A stretch of DNA of 64,000 nucleotides from Meridianimarinicoccus marinus (lineage in GTDB: Bacteria; Pseudomonadota; Alphaproteobacteria; Rhodobacterales; Rhodobacteraceae): positions 15,268-79,267 of the forward strand of contig NZ_JBFBVU010000019.1 of the NCBI RefSeq assembly GCF_040689105.1, read 5' to 3'. Shown piece after piece: positions 23,946 to 32,344 of the stretch. The notes beneath the pieces were generated by a model that saw nothing but the letters and a program-made list of their open reading frames with translations, did not search any database and had not been told where the DNA came from. Position 1 is the stretch's first letter; the number at the start of each line of letters is the position of its first letter. Made by a program: the position numbers and the translations under genes.

Positions 23946-24413
23946 TCACGGGGTGTTTGCCGGGCGCGCCCACAGAACCAGCGCCGCGGCGCCAGTAAAC
24001 ACCGCCACATCGGCCAGATTGAAGGCAAAGGGGTTGTTGATCCCGCAGCACGACATGTTCAGGAAGTCGGCCACCGCGCCGAACCGTAGCCGGTCCACCA
24101 CATTGCCAAGCGCCCCGCCCACCAGCGCGCCGGCGGCCCAAAGCACCCGGCGCTGCCCGTCGGCGCGGGCAAAGCGGATCACCCAGGCGCAGATCGCCAG
24201 CGCCAGCGCGATCAGGATCCAGCGCGCCGCGCCGGGCGCCCCGGAGAACAGGCCGAAATTGATGCCCTCGTTCCAGCCCATCACAAAACGCAAGTAAGGC
24301 GGGGCCACGTCAATCACCAGACGGTCCTTCAGGTTCAGACCCCAGACCACCGCCCATTTCGACGCCTGGTCCAGGATCAGCACCAGCAGCGCCGCGCTCC
24401 ACAGCCCCCGCAT
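23946..24413 (-). CDS. lspA: Lipoprotein signal peptidase (signal peptidase II)
   Basis: A 155-residue inner-membrane aspartyl protease that cleaves prolipoprotein signal peptides after Cys lipidation. Four membrane segments are visible. The catalytic aspartates are Asp107 in GNVVDRLRFG and Asp135 in FNLADVAVF, and the NEGINFGLFS stretch near residue 48 is the conserved substrate-pocket motif. A short insert with Cys-Cys (NMSCCGINNP) precedes the second motif, as often seen in this family of bacteria. It starts four bases after the purH stop, so it is in the same operon. Confidence 0.95.
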   Translation of the reverse strand: MRGLWSAALLVLILDQASKWAVVWGLNLKDRLVIDVAPPYLRFVMGWNEGINFGLFSGAPGAARWILIALALAICAWVIRFARADGQRRVLWAAGALVGGALGNVVDRLRFGAVADFLNMSCCGINNPFAFNLADVAVFTGAAALVLWARPANTP

Positions 24414-24417
24414 CGGC

Positions 24418-26007
24418 TCAGTGCCGGAAATGGCGCATGCCGGTGAAGACCATCGCCAGCCCGGCCTCATCTGCCGCCGCGATGACCTCGTCGTCGCGCA
24501 TCGAGCCGCCGGGCTGGATGATCGCCGTGGCGCCCGCCTCGGCGGCGGTGATCAGCCCGTCGGCAAAGGGGAAGAACGCGTCCGACGCTACAACCGAACC
24601 CTGCGTCAGCGGTGCGTCCAGCCCCATCGCCTCGGCCATGTCCTGCGCCTTGCGCGCGGCGATCCGGGTGCTGTCCACGCGGCTCATCTGCCCCGCACCC
24701 ACACCGACCGTCGCGCCATCCTTGACATAGATGATGGCGTTGGACTTCACGTGCTTGGCCACCTTCCAGGCAAAAAGCAGATCCGCCAGCTCGGCCTCCG
24801 ACGGTGCCCGCTTGGTGACCACCTTCAGATCGTCGCGCGAAATCCGCCCGATGTCCTTGTCCTGCACCAGCATCCCGCCCGCGACCTGCCGATAGGTCTG
24901 CGCCGCCACCGTCAGATCCGGCAGCCCGCCAGTGGTGAGCAGCCGCAGGTTCTTTTTCTTGGAAAAAATACTCATCGCCGCGTCATCCGCCGCCGGTGCG
25001 ATCACCACTTCGGTGAAGATCTCGGTGATGGCTTCGGCGGTCGGCCCGTCGATCGGCTGGTTCAGCGCGATGATGCCCCCGAAGGCCGAGGTGCGGTCGC
25101 AGTCGAAAGCGCGCCCATAGGCTTCGGCCAGCGTCGCACCACGCGCCACGCCGCAAGGGTTGGCGTGCTTGATGATGGCGCATGCAGGCCCCTCGGCCGG
25201 ATCGAATTCCGCCACCAGTTCGAACGCCGCATCCGTGTCGTTGATGTTGTTATAGGACAGTTCCTTGCCCTGATGCTGGCGCGCCGTTGCGACGCCGGGG
25301 CGGCTGGAGCCATCGGTATAGAAGGCCGCCGCCTGATGCGGGTTCTCACCATAGCGCAGGGTCTGGGCCAGCGTCCCGGCAAAGGCCCGGCGGCGCGGCG
25401 CGGTTTCGCCCAGGGCATCGGCCATCCAGCTCGACACGGCAGCATCATAGGCGGCGGTGCGGGCATAGGCGGTCTGGGCCAGCTTCTGGCGGAACACATA
25501 GGTGGTCTCGCCATCCTGGGCTTCCATTTCGGCCAGCAGGGCGTCGTAATCCTGCGGATCGACCACCACCGACACGAAGACATGGTTCTTGGCCGCCGCG
25601 CGGATCATTGCCGGGCCGCCGATGTCGATATTCTCGATACAGGTGTCGTAATCCGCCCCGGCGGCCACCGTGGCCTCGAAGGGATAAAGGTTGACCACCA
25701 GCAGGTCGATAGGGTCGATGCCGTGGCTCTCCATCGCCTCCAGATGCGCATCGTTGTCGCGCAGGGCCAGCAGGCCGCCGTGCACGCGCGGGTGCAGTGT
25801 CTTGACGCGCCCGTCCATCATCTCGGGAAAGCCGGTGACCTCGGCCACATCTGTAACCTCCAGCCCGGCGTCACGCAGCGCCTTGGCGGTACCGCCGGTG
25901 GACAGCAGCTTGACCCCCTTCGCGTTCAGGGCGGTGGCGAACTCCACCAGACCGGTCTTGTCGGAAACGGATAGCAGCGCAGAGCGCAGCGGCGCGCGGT
26001 CGGTCAT
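24418..26007 (-). CDS. purH: Bifunctional AICAR formyltransferase / IMP cyclohydrolase
   Basis: A 529-residue enzyme for the last two steps of de novo purine synthesis, from AICAR to FAICAR to IMP. The N-terminal MGS-like cyclohydrolase domain opens with RSALLSVSDKTGLVEFA and carries STGGTAKAL; the transformylase domain has LRYGENPHQAAAFY (about residue 210), the catalytic KHANPCGVA and a C-terminal end in GLAMVFTGMRHFRH. The start at 26007 gives the usual family length; the frame is open upstream, but those residues are unrelated. It lies 13 nt after the heparinase-like gene and four bases before lspA, within a nine-gene run. Confidence 0.96.
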   Translation of the reverse strand: MTDRAPLRSALLSVSDKTGLVEFATALNAKGVKLLSTGGTAKALRDAGLEVTDVAEVTGFPEMMDGRVKTLHPRVHGGLLALRDNDAHLEAMESHGIDPIDLLVVNLYPFEATVAAGADYDTCIENIDIGGPAMIRAAAKNHVFVSVVVDPQDYDALLAEMEAQDGETTYVFRQKLAQTAYARTAAYDAAVSSWMADALGETAPRRRAFAGTLAQTLRYGENPHQAAAFYTDGSSRPGVATARQHQGKELSYNNINDTDAAFELVAEFDPAEGPACAIIKHANPCGVARGATLAEAYGRAFDCDRTSAFGGIIALNQPIDGPTAEAITEIFTEVVIAPAADDAAMSIFSKKKNLRLLTTGGLPDLTVAAQTYRQVAGGMLVQDKDIGRISRDDLKVVTKRAPSEAELADLLFAWKVAKHVKSNAIIYVKDGATVGVGAGQMSRVDSTRIAARKAQDMAEAMGLDAPLTQGSVVASDAFFPFADGLITAAEAGATAIIQPGGSMRDDEVIAAADEAGLAMVFTGMRHFRH

Positions 26008-26020
26008 TGTCTTGGTCCTT

Positions 26021-27760
26021 TCAGGCCGGGCCCGGTACAGGGTCGTCCAGCAGCCCGTCGCGCGGGTTCTCGCGCAGAAAATCGGGCATGTCGCCCTCTT
26101 TCTCAAGCCGCCATCGGATCGTCGTGGCAAAGTCGCGCGCCCGCCCCTCCAGAACGATCTGTCGGCTCGCACGCGGTTCGGCGCGGGTGTTGTCCAGATA
26201 CACGCTGGCGTCAAGACGCAAGGACAGCGCGCCCTCGACGCGGAAGCACCAGCGTTCCCCCGACGGCAACGCCAGATGCACCGGACCGGTGCCGTCCTCC
26301 TGCTGGGCGGTCACCTCCGGGTGCAGGTGAAAGCGCAGGGCAAAGGGCACCCCGCGCCCGTCATGGGCGCCGGAAAACCGCCGCTTCTCGGTCTCGGTGA
26401 CCGCGCTCAGCAGATCCTCGCCGCGCAGCACCCCGCCCGACAGGTCGAGGTCCAGCCGCCGCACATGAATCAGACCATAGCCTGGGGCATAGCCGTTGTG
26501 GGCGGCCACCACATGCGTATCTGGCGTGTCGCCATGCAATTCGACTTCCACATCTTCCGGCAGTTCCGTGCTGCGCCGCGCCGCCCGCCCCAAAGGCTCC
26601 AGCGGACAGGAAGACTGCCCGTCCACGATCAGCGTGCTGTGCGAGGCGCTCTGTCGGGCAGCACTGTGCCATTCCACCCCGAACCCGGCGCCCGAGCCGC
26701 AATTGACAATCAGGCGACGGCGGCCCGAGGTCATCTCGAACCCCAGCGCCCCGGCATGGGGATCGGCGCCGGGCACCGCCAGCGGCGGCGGCGCCACATC
26801 GGCCACGACAATGCTGCGCCCGCGCACCAGCCGCACATAGCCCATGGGCATCGCCGGGCCTGCGCCGCGTGCGCCCTGCACCACCGACATCGCCGCATCC
26901 AGCGTCACCGCGCATCCGGCACTGCCGCCCTGAAACCGTGCCAGCCCGCCGGTGCCCAGCCGCACCCCGCGCACCACAGGCGCCAGTCGCGCCAGCGCGC
27001 CGGCATGTTCCGGCCCGGGTGACAATTCCGCCAGGTCCAACGCCCGCGCGGCCATGGCCAGCGCCACGAAAAGATCGGCCAGTTCCTCGGGGTTGCGGGT
27101 CGGAATGCCGCCCTTGGTGTCGATCAGCTTTGCGCACAGCGGCTCCAACGCCGCCTTTGCCTTGGCCTGCAGCGCCTCGGACTGAGTCAGGCAGGCCCCC
27201 GCGGTCAGAAGGCGTGTCCAGGTCAGCAGGCCGTCGAAGCCGCCCGGCACCTGCCGCAACCGCCGCTGCACGAACCGCTGGTGGCGCGCGACCGTTCGCT
27301 CCAGAACCGCCAGCGGCACGGCGTCCGTCCCGGTGCTCAGCCACGTCATGTAGCGCAGCAGCCGGTCCAGCCGTTCCGCCGCGATCACCACGTGCCAGCC
27401 CGGCCCATGCCCCTTGCCGAAGCGGTTCAGCCAGATCTGCACCCATTGGCAGGCCACGCGCTGTGCTTGCGGTGCCGAGAGCGCCGCCAGATCGTCCAGC
27501 CAGCGGAACGCCTGCCGCCCCTGCTCACGCAGCGGGTCGTCGCAGTGAATGTCCCAGATGGGCTCGCCAGGGCGGGGGCTGGGTTCGCCAAGGCCGAAAT
27601 GCCCGGCCAGCAGGGCCTCGCCCCGCGCGGCATGGCCAAAGACCGCCCAGGCCGGATCGGCGCGCAGCGCCAGACGGCGGTGCATCGGCCCGCTCAGCCG
27701 GGCATGCAGCCGGTCGATCCCGGTCACGCGATAGGCTTTGCCCCCGGCCAGTCCCGCCAT
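26021..27760 (-). CDS. Heparinase II/III family protein
   Basis: A 579-residue protein with an N-terminal alpha-helical toroid-like half (QVWLNRFGKGHGPGWHVVIAAERL, RHQRFVQRRLRQVPGGFDGLL) and a C-terminal beta-sandwich half containing the Hepar_II_III pattern (GRRRLIVNCGSGAGFGVEWHSAARQSASHSTLIVDG). No signal peptide is seen, although true polysaccharide lyases of this family are usually exported. Its fixed place between rsmB and purH is common in Rhodobacteraceae, so it may have a housekeeping role distinct from glycosaminoglycan degradation; this is inference. The Tyr/His/Arg catalytic set of characterised lyases could not be assigned with certainty. Confidence 0.8.
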   Translation of the reverse strand: MAGLAGGKAYRVTGIDRLHARLSGPMHRRLALRADPAWAVFGHAARGEALLAGHFGLGEPSPRPGEPIWDIHCDDPLREQGRQAFRWLDDLAALSAPQAQRVACQWVQIWLNRFGKGHGPGWHVVIAAERLDRLLRYMTWLSTGTDAVPLAVLERTVARHQRFVQRRLRQVPGGFDGLLTWTRLLTAGACLTQSEALQAKAKAALEPLCAKLIDTKGGIPTRNPEELADLFVALAMAARALDLAELSPGPEHAGALARLAPVVRGVRLGTGGLARFQGGSAGCAVTLDAAMSVVQGARGAGPAMPMGYVRLVRGRSIVVADVAPPPLAVPGADPHAGALGFEMTSGRRRLIVNCGSGAGFGVEWHSAARQSASHSTLIVDGQSSCPLEPLGRAARRSTELPEDVEVELHGDTPDTHVVAAHNGYAPGYGLIHVRRLDLDLSGGVLRGEDLLSAVTETEKRRFSGAHDGRGVPFALRFHLHPEVTAQQEDGTGPVHLALPSGERWCFRVEGALSLRLDASVYLDNTRAEPRASRQIVLEGRARDFATTIRWRLEKEGDMPDFLRENPRDGLLDDPVPGPA

Positions 27761-27834
27761 GAAAACCCCGTTCGTTTCAATGCGCCCGCCGGACCATAGG
27801 CAGGCGCGCGCGCCCTGTCATCGCCCAATTGGCC

Positions 27835-29139
27835 TCACGCCTCCGGACGCAGAAGCGTGATGAAGAACCCGTCCATGCCCCCGCGTTCGGCCCAGTAGTC
27901 CGGCCGCAGGCGCAACCCCAACGGCCCCAGCCAGCCCGGCTCAAGTCCCGGCAGGGCGTTCAAGCCGTCGTGATCGACCCGCAGGCCCGGTGTGCGTTCC
28001 AGCAGCCCAGCGATCTGATCCTCGCCCTCCTCGGGCAGCAGCGAACAGGTGCAATAGACCAGCCGCCCGCCGGGTTTCACCCAGGCCAGCGCCCGGTCAA
28101 GCATCTGCCGCTGCAAATCCGCCAGCCCCCGGATGTCCGACGATTGCTTGACGAAGGGCAGGTCGGGATGGCGGCGGATCGTGCCGGTGGCCGAACAGGG
28201 CGCATCCAGCAGCACGGCGTCATAGGCCCCGCCCTCCCAGGCCAGCGCATCGGCCACCACGACCTCGGCCCCAAGCCCGGTACGGCGCAGGTTGTCATGC
28301 AGGCGGCGCAACCGCGATTCGGAGGCATCCAGCGCCGTGACCGACGCACCGGCGGCGGCCAGTTGCAGGGTCTTGCCGCCGGGGGCTGCGCAAAGATCCA
28401 GCACCGTTTCGCCCGGCTTCGCGGCCAGCAATCGCGCCGGCAGCGCCGCCGCCGCATCCTGCACCCAGAAGGCACCCGTATCATACCCCGGCAAACCCGA
28501 GACCTGACGCGAGCCCTTAAGCCGCACCGACCCCGTAGGCTGAAGATCGCCGCCAAGCGTCTCGGCCAGCGCTGCGGCCTCGCGCGCCGTCAGATCCAGC
28601 GGTGCCCCGACCGCATGTGCCACCTCGATCGCGGCAGTCACCTTGCCGCCATAGGCCGATTGCAGCCGCCCCCGCAGCCAGTTCGGCAGCCGTTGTGCCT
28701 GCTGCCGCGCCCAGATCTCCGGCCCGTCTTCGGCCACCCGGCGCAACACCGCGTTGACCAGGCCCTTCAGCCGCGCCGTCGCCGGATCGCTGCCCGCCAG
28801 GCTGACCGCCGAATCCACCACCCCATGCGCCGCCGCGCCCAGGTGGCACAATTCAACCACCGACAGCCGCAGCAGGTTCCGCGCCGCTGGCGGTGGGGGT
28901 TTGCGCACGAAGGGCTTCAGAACCGCATCGGTCGGTCCCAGGTGCCGCAGGGTCTCGCTCGCCAGACGTTGCGCGCGCGCCCGGTCGTCGGGCGCCAGTC
29001 CGGCCAGCGGTCCGCCTTCGGCATCCACCGCCGCGGCCAGCAACTGGCCCTCTTCCAGAACCGCCACCAGCAGGCCCACGGCCGCCTTGCGGGCCGCCTG
29101 ACCGCCCGGTGCGGCACTCTTTCGGTCTTCCTGTGCCAT
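27835..29139 (-). CDS. rsmB: 16S rRNA (cytosine-C5)-methyltransferase RsmB-like
   Basis: A 434-residue enzyme of the RsmB/NOL1/NOP2/Sun family. The N-terminal third (residues 1-150) is a NusB-like RNA-binding domain (KPFVRKPPPPAARNLLRLSVVELCHLG). The catalytic domain has the SAM motif LCAAPGGKTLQLAAAG near residues 247-262, DAPCSATGTIRRHPD, and YCTCSLLPEEGE near 362, whose Cys residues form the covalent adduct and release pair. The start at 29139 is upstream of RNA-binding features; a longer frame exists but crosses the divergent gene. It is the first gene of the nine-gene minus-strand run and is divergent from the SDHAF4-like gene 77 nt away. Confidence 0.92.
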   Translation of the reverse strand: MAQEDRKSAAPGGQAARKAAVGLLVAVLEEGQLLAAAVDAEGGPLAGLAPDDRARAQRLASETLRHLGPTDAVLKPFVRKPPPPAARNLLRLSVVELCHLGAAAHGVVDSAVSLAGSDPATARLKGLVNAVLRRVAEDGPEIWARQQAQRLPNWLRGRLQSAYGGKVTAAIEVAHAVGAPLDLTAREAAALAETLGGDLQPTGSVRLKGSRQVSGLPGYDTGAFWVQDAAAALPARLLAAKPGETVLDLCAAPGGKTLQLAAAGASVTALDASESRLRRLHDNLRRTGLGAEVVVADALAWEGGAYDAVLLDAPCSATGTIRRHPDLPFVKQSSDIRGLADLQRQMLDRALAWVKPGGRLVYCTCSLLPEEGEDQIAGLLERTPGLRVDHDGLNALPGLEPGWLGPLGLRLRPDYWAERGGMDGFFITLLRPEA

Positions 29140-29216
29140 CCCCTGCGCCCTCCGGCCCCCTTGAGCGTTGCGACGTCTGGCGTATATCAGGCACAGGTCA
29201 GCCACAAGGACGCCCC

Positions 29217-29396
29217 ATGAGCCATCCCGATCCAGACACCCTGCCCGAGGCCGCAAAACGCGCCCTGCAGGAAGCCGAAGAGCGCCGCAAGCAGGCCCGA
29301 CAGGCCGAACTTCCCACGGAACTGGGCGGGCGCGACGGCCCGGAACCGGTGCGCTACGGCGACTGGGAGAAGAAGGGCATCGCCATCGATTTCTGA
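29217..29396 (+). CDS. DUF1674 / SDHAF4-like succinate dehydrogenase assembly factor
   Basis: A 59-residue protein beginning MSHPDPDTLPEAAKRAL and ending with the hallmark RYGDWEKKGIAIDF of DUF1674 (SDHAF4), which binds flavinylated SdhA and aids its assembly into complex II. An acidic/basic helical stretch (EAEERRKQARQAE) precedes the motif. AAGGA lies nine bases before the ATG. It is a single gene divergent from rsmB; about 70 nt beyond its stop begins the first copy of a dispersed composite repeat. Confidence 0.9.
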   Translation: MSHPDPDTLPEAAKRALQEAEERRKQARQAELPTELGGRDGPEPVRYGDWEKKGIAIDF

Positions 29397-29466
29397 CGGC
29401 GGGCAGCATCGGGCCTTTGTCCATGCCCGGAACGTCTTGCGCCCTGGTCAGCCCGGGCGCCACTCA

Positions 29467-29546
29467 TTCGCGCCTGAAATGCCCCCTCGGATCATGTCCC
29501 AAGCGGCCCTCACTTTTTCTTGTCCAAAATACTCCCGCCGGAGGCA
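29467..29546 (+). repeat. Dispersed composite repeat, copy 1
   Basis: Part of a three-copy intergenic repeat. The left block (TTCGCGCCTGAAATGCCCC) and the 38-bp right block (29509-29546, beginning CTCACTTTTTCTTGT and ending CCGCCGGAGGCA) match copies at 44700-44789 (inverted) and 50335-50468; the 38-bp cores differ at only two positions among copies. The reverse strand of its right end can form CTCC/GGAG with ATTTT after it, and it begins nine bases after the stop of the minus-strand gene at 29555. It therefore lies between two convergent genes and may act as a terminator for both. Confidence 0.75.
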
Positions 29547-29554
29547 CAAAAGTC

Positions 29555-29917
29555 CTAGCGCAACGTCAGGCTCGCCGAAGGCCCCTCGCCCCGGTCCGAG
29601 GTGAACTTCAAGGCCCGTCCGTTCAGGGCAACCTCCTGACAGTTGAACCCCAGGTCGCGCTCACCCCAGACAAGATCGCGGCAGAAATAGCCGTTCTGCC
29701 ACTCCCAGGCCCCCGAGACTTGCTTGCCAAAGGCCGAACCGCGGATGTTGCCGCCCGGCGTCACGGTCAATTCGATCCCCAGGCGGGTCAATTGCCGGCC
29801 CGCGACCATCTCGGCGAAGGTGCGCTTGTCAGTGATCCGGGAAAAATCCGCCACGGCGGCGGTGGCAACAAGGCTGACACTTACCCCGGCGATCCAGGCG
29901 AAGACACGATATGGCAT
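29555..29917 (-). CDS. Hypothetical secreted protein (120 aa)
   Basis: A 120-residue protein with a signal peptide (MPYRVFAWIAGVSVSLVATAAVA, cleavage near residue 23). The mature part of about 95 residues is beta-rich, with two cysteines (GYFCRDLVWGERDLGFNCQEV) that could form a disulfide. Similar small exported proteins are found in this bacterial group, but I know of no assigned function. AGGGAG lies seven bases before the ATG. It follows dapB in the same orientation (47 nt), but nothing in the sequence links it to lysine synthesis. Confidence 0.7.
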   Translation of the reverse strand: MPYRVFAWIAGVSVSLVATAAVADFSRITDKRTFAEMVAGRQLTRLGIELTVTPGGNIRGSAFGKQVSGAWEWQNGYFCRDLVWGERDLGFNCQEVALNGRALKFTSDRGEGPSASLTLR

Positions 29918-29964
29918 GGCACGCTCCCTGCTTTATAGGGATACGCGACAGACCCGTGGCTGGA

Positions 29965-30777
29965 TCACCCCAGCCCGAGCACATCCAGCATGGAATAGTG
30001 ACCCGATTCCTTGCCCCGCCCCCACAGCGCCGCCTTCACCGCCCCGCGCGCAAAGACCGACCGGTCCGAGGCCACGTGGCGCAGGGTGATGCGTTCGCCA
30101 TCGGCGGCAAACAGCACGTCGTGTTCGCCGATGATGTCGCCGCCGCGAATGGCATGGAAGCCGATCTTGCCGCGTTCGCGCGGGCCGGTGATGCCGTCCC
30201 GGCCCCGGTCGCTGGCCTCGTCCAGATCGACGCCGCGCCCGTCTGCGGCGGCCTGCCCCAGCATCAGCGCGGTGCCCGAAGGCGCATCGACCTTGTGCCG
30301 GTGGTGGCCTTCGATCACTTCGATGTCGTAATCTTCGTCCAGTGCGGCGGCGACCTGCTTTGTCAATTGCACCAGAAGGTTCACGCCAAGGCTCATGTTG
30401 CCGGCGCGGACCACGACGCCCCGGTCGGTCACCGCGTCCACGGCGGCGATATCGGCCTCGGTCATGCCGGTGGTGCCGATCACATGCACGACGCCCTTGT
30501 CGGCCGCCAGTTTCGCCAGCGCAACGGTGGCCGCAGGTGCTGTGAAATCGATCACCGCATCGGCCCCTTCCAGCGCCTCTGCCGGATCATCCGTCACCAC
30601 CACGCCCGTTGCCGCACCGCCAAGGGCCGCGCCCAGGTCGCGGCCGATCCAGTCATGGCCCGGACGCTCGACTGCGCCGCACAGATGCGTCTTGGGGTTG
30701 TCCTGCACGGTTTGCACCAGCATCCGGCCCATCCGGCCCGACACCCCCATCACCACGATCGCGCAGCTTTCCGACAT
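29965..30777 (-). CDS. dapB: 4-hydroxy-tetrahydrodipicolinate reductase
   Basis: A 270-residue NAD(P)H-dependent enzyme of lysine and diaminopimelate synthesis. The N-terminal dinucleotide motif is VMGVSGRMGRML (about residues 9-20), and the catalytic/substrate region is EGHHRHKVDAPSGTAL with the conserved His pair and Lys. TTGMTEADI and NMSLGVNLL are further DapB marks. It is divergent from rbfA with 102 nt between them, where both promoters should lie. DAP made by this pathway also feeds peptidoglycan. Confidence 0.95.
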   Translation of the reverse strand: MSESCAIVVMGVSGRMGRMLVQTVQDNPKTHLCGAVERPGHDWIGRDLGAALGGAATGVVVTDDPAEALEGADAVIDFTAPAATVALAKLAADKGVVHVIGTTGMTEADIAAVDAVTDRGVVVRAGNMSLGVNLLVQLTKQVAAALDEDYDIEVIEGHHRHKVDAPSGTALMLGQAAADGRGVDLDEASDRGRDGITGPRERGKIGFHAIRGGDIIGEHDVLFAADGERITLRHVASDRSVFARGAVKAALWGRGKESGHYSMLDVLGLG

Positions 30778-30879
30778 CTCGCATCATCCTTCTTTTCATG
30801 GTCCCGCCCCTGTTACCTTTCCCCGACGCCCTTGGCAAAGCCTGTTGCAGCAGCCGATCCGATCCCCTAGATAGCGCCG

Positions 30880-31284
30880 ATGGCACGAAACAAGCATCAT
30901 GATGGCGCCGGCCCCTCGCAGCGGCAATTGCGCGTAGGCGAACTGATCCGGCGCACCCTGTCGGATGTGCTGACGCGCGGCGACGTGCATGATCCCGACC
31001 TGAACCGCATGTCGATCACCGTGGGCGAGGTGCGCACCTCGCCGGACCTGAAGATCGCCACGGCCTTTGTCCTGCCCCTGGGCGGCGAAAATGCCGAAGA
31101 GGCGCTTCTGGCCCTGCGCCGCAACACGCATGAACTGCGCCGCCAGGTCTCGAAGGGTCTGACCCTGAAATACGCACCCGAGTTGCGGTTCCTGCTGGAT
31201 GACACCTTCGACCGGATGGACGATACCCGCCGCCTGTTCTCCAGCGAGACGGTCCAGCGCGACCTGCAAAAGCCGGACGACTGA
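30880..31284 (+). CDS. rbfA: 30S ribosome-binding factor RbfA
   Basis: A 134-residue protein that helps mature the 30S subunit and the 16S rRNA 5' end. The single KH-like domain is visible: RQLRVGELIRRTLSDVL at the start, HDPDLNRMSITVGEVRTSPDLKIATAFVLP (residues about 43-72), and LKYAPELRFLLDDTFDRMDDTRRL near the C-terminus. It is followed four bases later by truB, a classical arrangement, though nusA and infB, which often precede rbfA, are not upstream here (dapB is divergent instead). Confidence 0.94.
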   Translation: MARNKHHDGAGPSQRQLRVGELIRRTLSDVLTRGDVHDPDLNRMSITVGEVRTSPDLKIATAFVLPLGGENAEEALLALRRNTHELRRQVSKGLTLKYAPELRFLLDDTFDRMDDTRRLFSSETVQRDLQKPDD

Positions 31285-31288
31285 GACC

Positions 31289-32194
31289 ATGGCACGTCGA
31301 AAGAAGGGACGCGACGTCTCGGGCTGGCTGGTCATCGACAAGCCCGCCGGGATCACCTCCAACGCGGTGGTCAACAAGATCCGCTGGGCCTTCGATGCGA
31401 AAAAGGCCGGTCATGCAGGCACGCTGGATCCCGAAGCCACTGGCGTTCTGGCCGTGGCGCTTGGCGAGGCCACCAAGACCGTACCCTATATCACCGATGC
31501 GCTGAAAGCCTATCGCTTCACCGTGCGGCTGGGGGTGGCCACCGATACCGACGATGCCGAAGGCCGGGTTCTGGCGACCTCGGACCTGCGCCCCGATGAC
31601 GGCCAGATCGACGCCGCGCTGGCGCAATTCGTGGGGGATATCCAGCAGGTGCCGCCGCTGTACTCGGCGGTGAAGATCGACGGCCAGCGCGCCTATAAAC
31701 TGGCCCGCGACGGCGACACGCCGGAACTGGCCGCGCGGCCGCTTTTTGTCGAAAGCCTGGCCCGCGTCGCCCGCGAGGACGCCGATCACGTCACCCTGGA
31801 AATGGTCTGCGGCAAGGGCGGCTACGTGCGCGCCATCGCCCGTGATCTGGGCGAGGCGCTGGGATGCCTCGGCCATGTGCGCGAGCTGCGCCGGGTCTGG
31901 TCCGGCCCCTTCGACGCCGAGGATGGCCTGACAATGGCGCAGATCGAGGCCGAGGCGAAGGATCCCGCGCTCGACCGCTACCTGCTGCCGCTGGAAACCG
32001 GTCTTGCCGACCTGCCCGAACTGCCCTGCGCGCCCGAGGCCGCCACCCGCCTGCGTCACGGCAATCCCGGCCGCGTCAACCAGGGGGCCGAGTACGGCGA
32101 GGAAGCCTGGGCGTCGTGCAACGGTCAGCCGGTGGCCGTGGGCATCTACCGTGCCGGGGAACTGCACCCCACACGGGTCTTCAACCTGCCGTGA
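31289..32194 (+). CDS. truB: tRNA pseudouridine(55) synthase
   Basis: A 301-residue enzyme making pseudouridine 55 in the T-loop of tRNAs. The catalytic Asp47 is in GHAGTLDPEATGVL; SGWLVIDKPAGITSN at the N-terminus and YSAVKIDGQRAYKLAR near 125 are family marks, as is KGGYVRAIARDLGEALG. The C-terminus carries the small PUA-like domain (ATRLRHGNPGRV). It forms an operon with rbfA (4 nt gap). Confidence 0.95.
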   Translation: MARRKKGRDVSGWLVIDKPAGITSNAVVNKIRWAFDAKKAGHAGTLDPEATGVLAVALGEATKTVPYITDALKAYRFTVRLGVATDTDDAEGRVLATSDLRPDDGQIDAALAQFVGDIQQVPPLYSAVKIDGQRAYKLARDGDTPELAARPLFVESLARVAREDADHVTLEMVCGKGGYVRAIARDLGEALGCLGHVRELRRVWSGPFDAEDGLTMAQIEAEAKDPALDRYLLPLETGLADLPELPCAPEAATRLRHGNPGRVNQGAEYGEEAWASCNGQPVAVGIYRAGELHPTRVFNLP

Positions 32195-32344
32195 CCCTGC
32201 CCGCCGCTCGCGCCACTGTGAGCGACACCGGGTGCCATTTGCGCTAGACTGAAGGCACAGCGCGCGGCCATCCGGGTCTCGCCGCGCTCCGCCGCAGGCC
32301 TATACCTGACGACGTTCCCACAGGCCCGCACCGGAGGAACGCAA

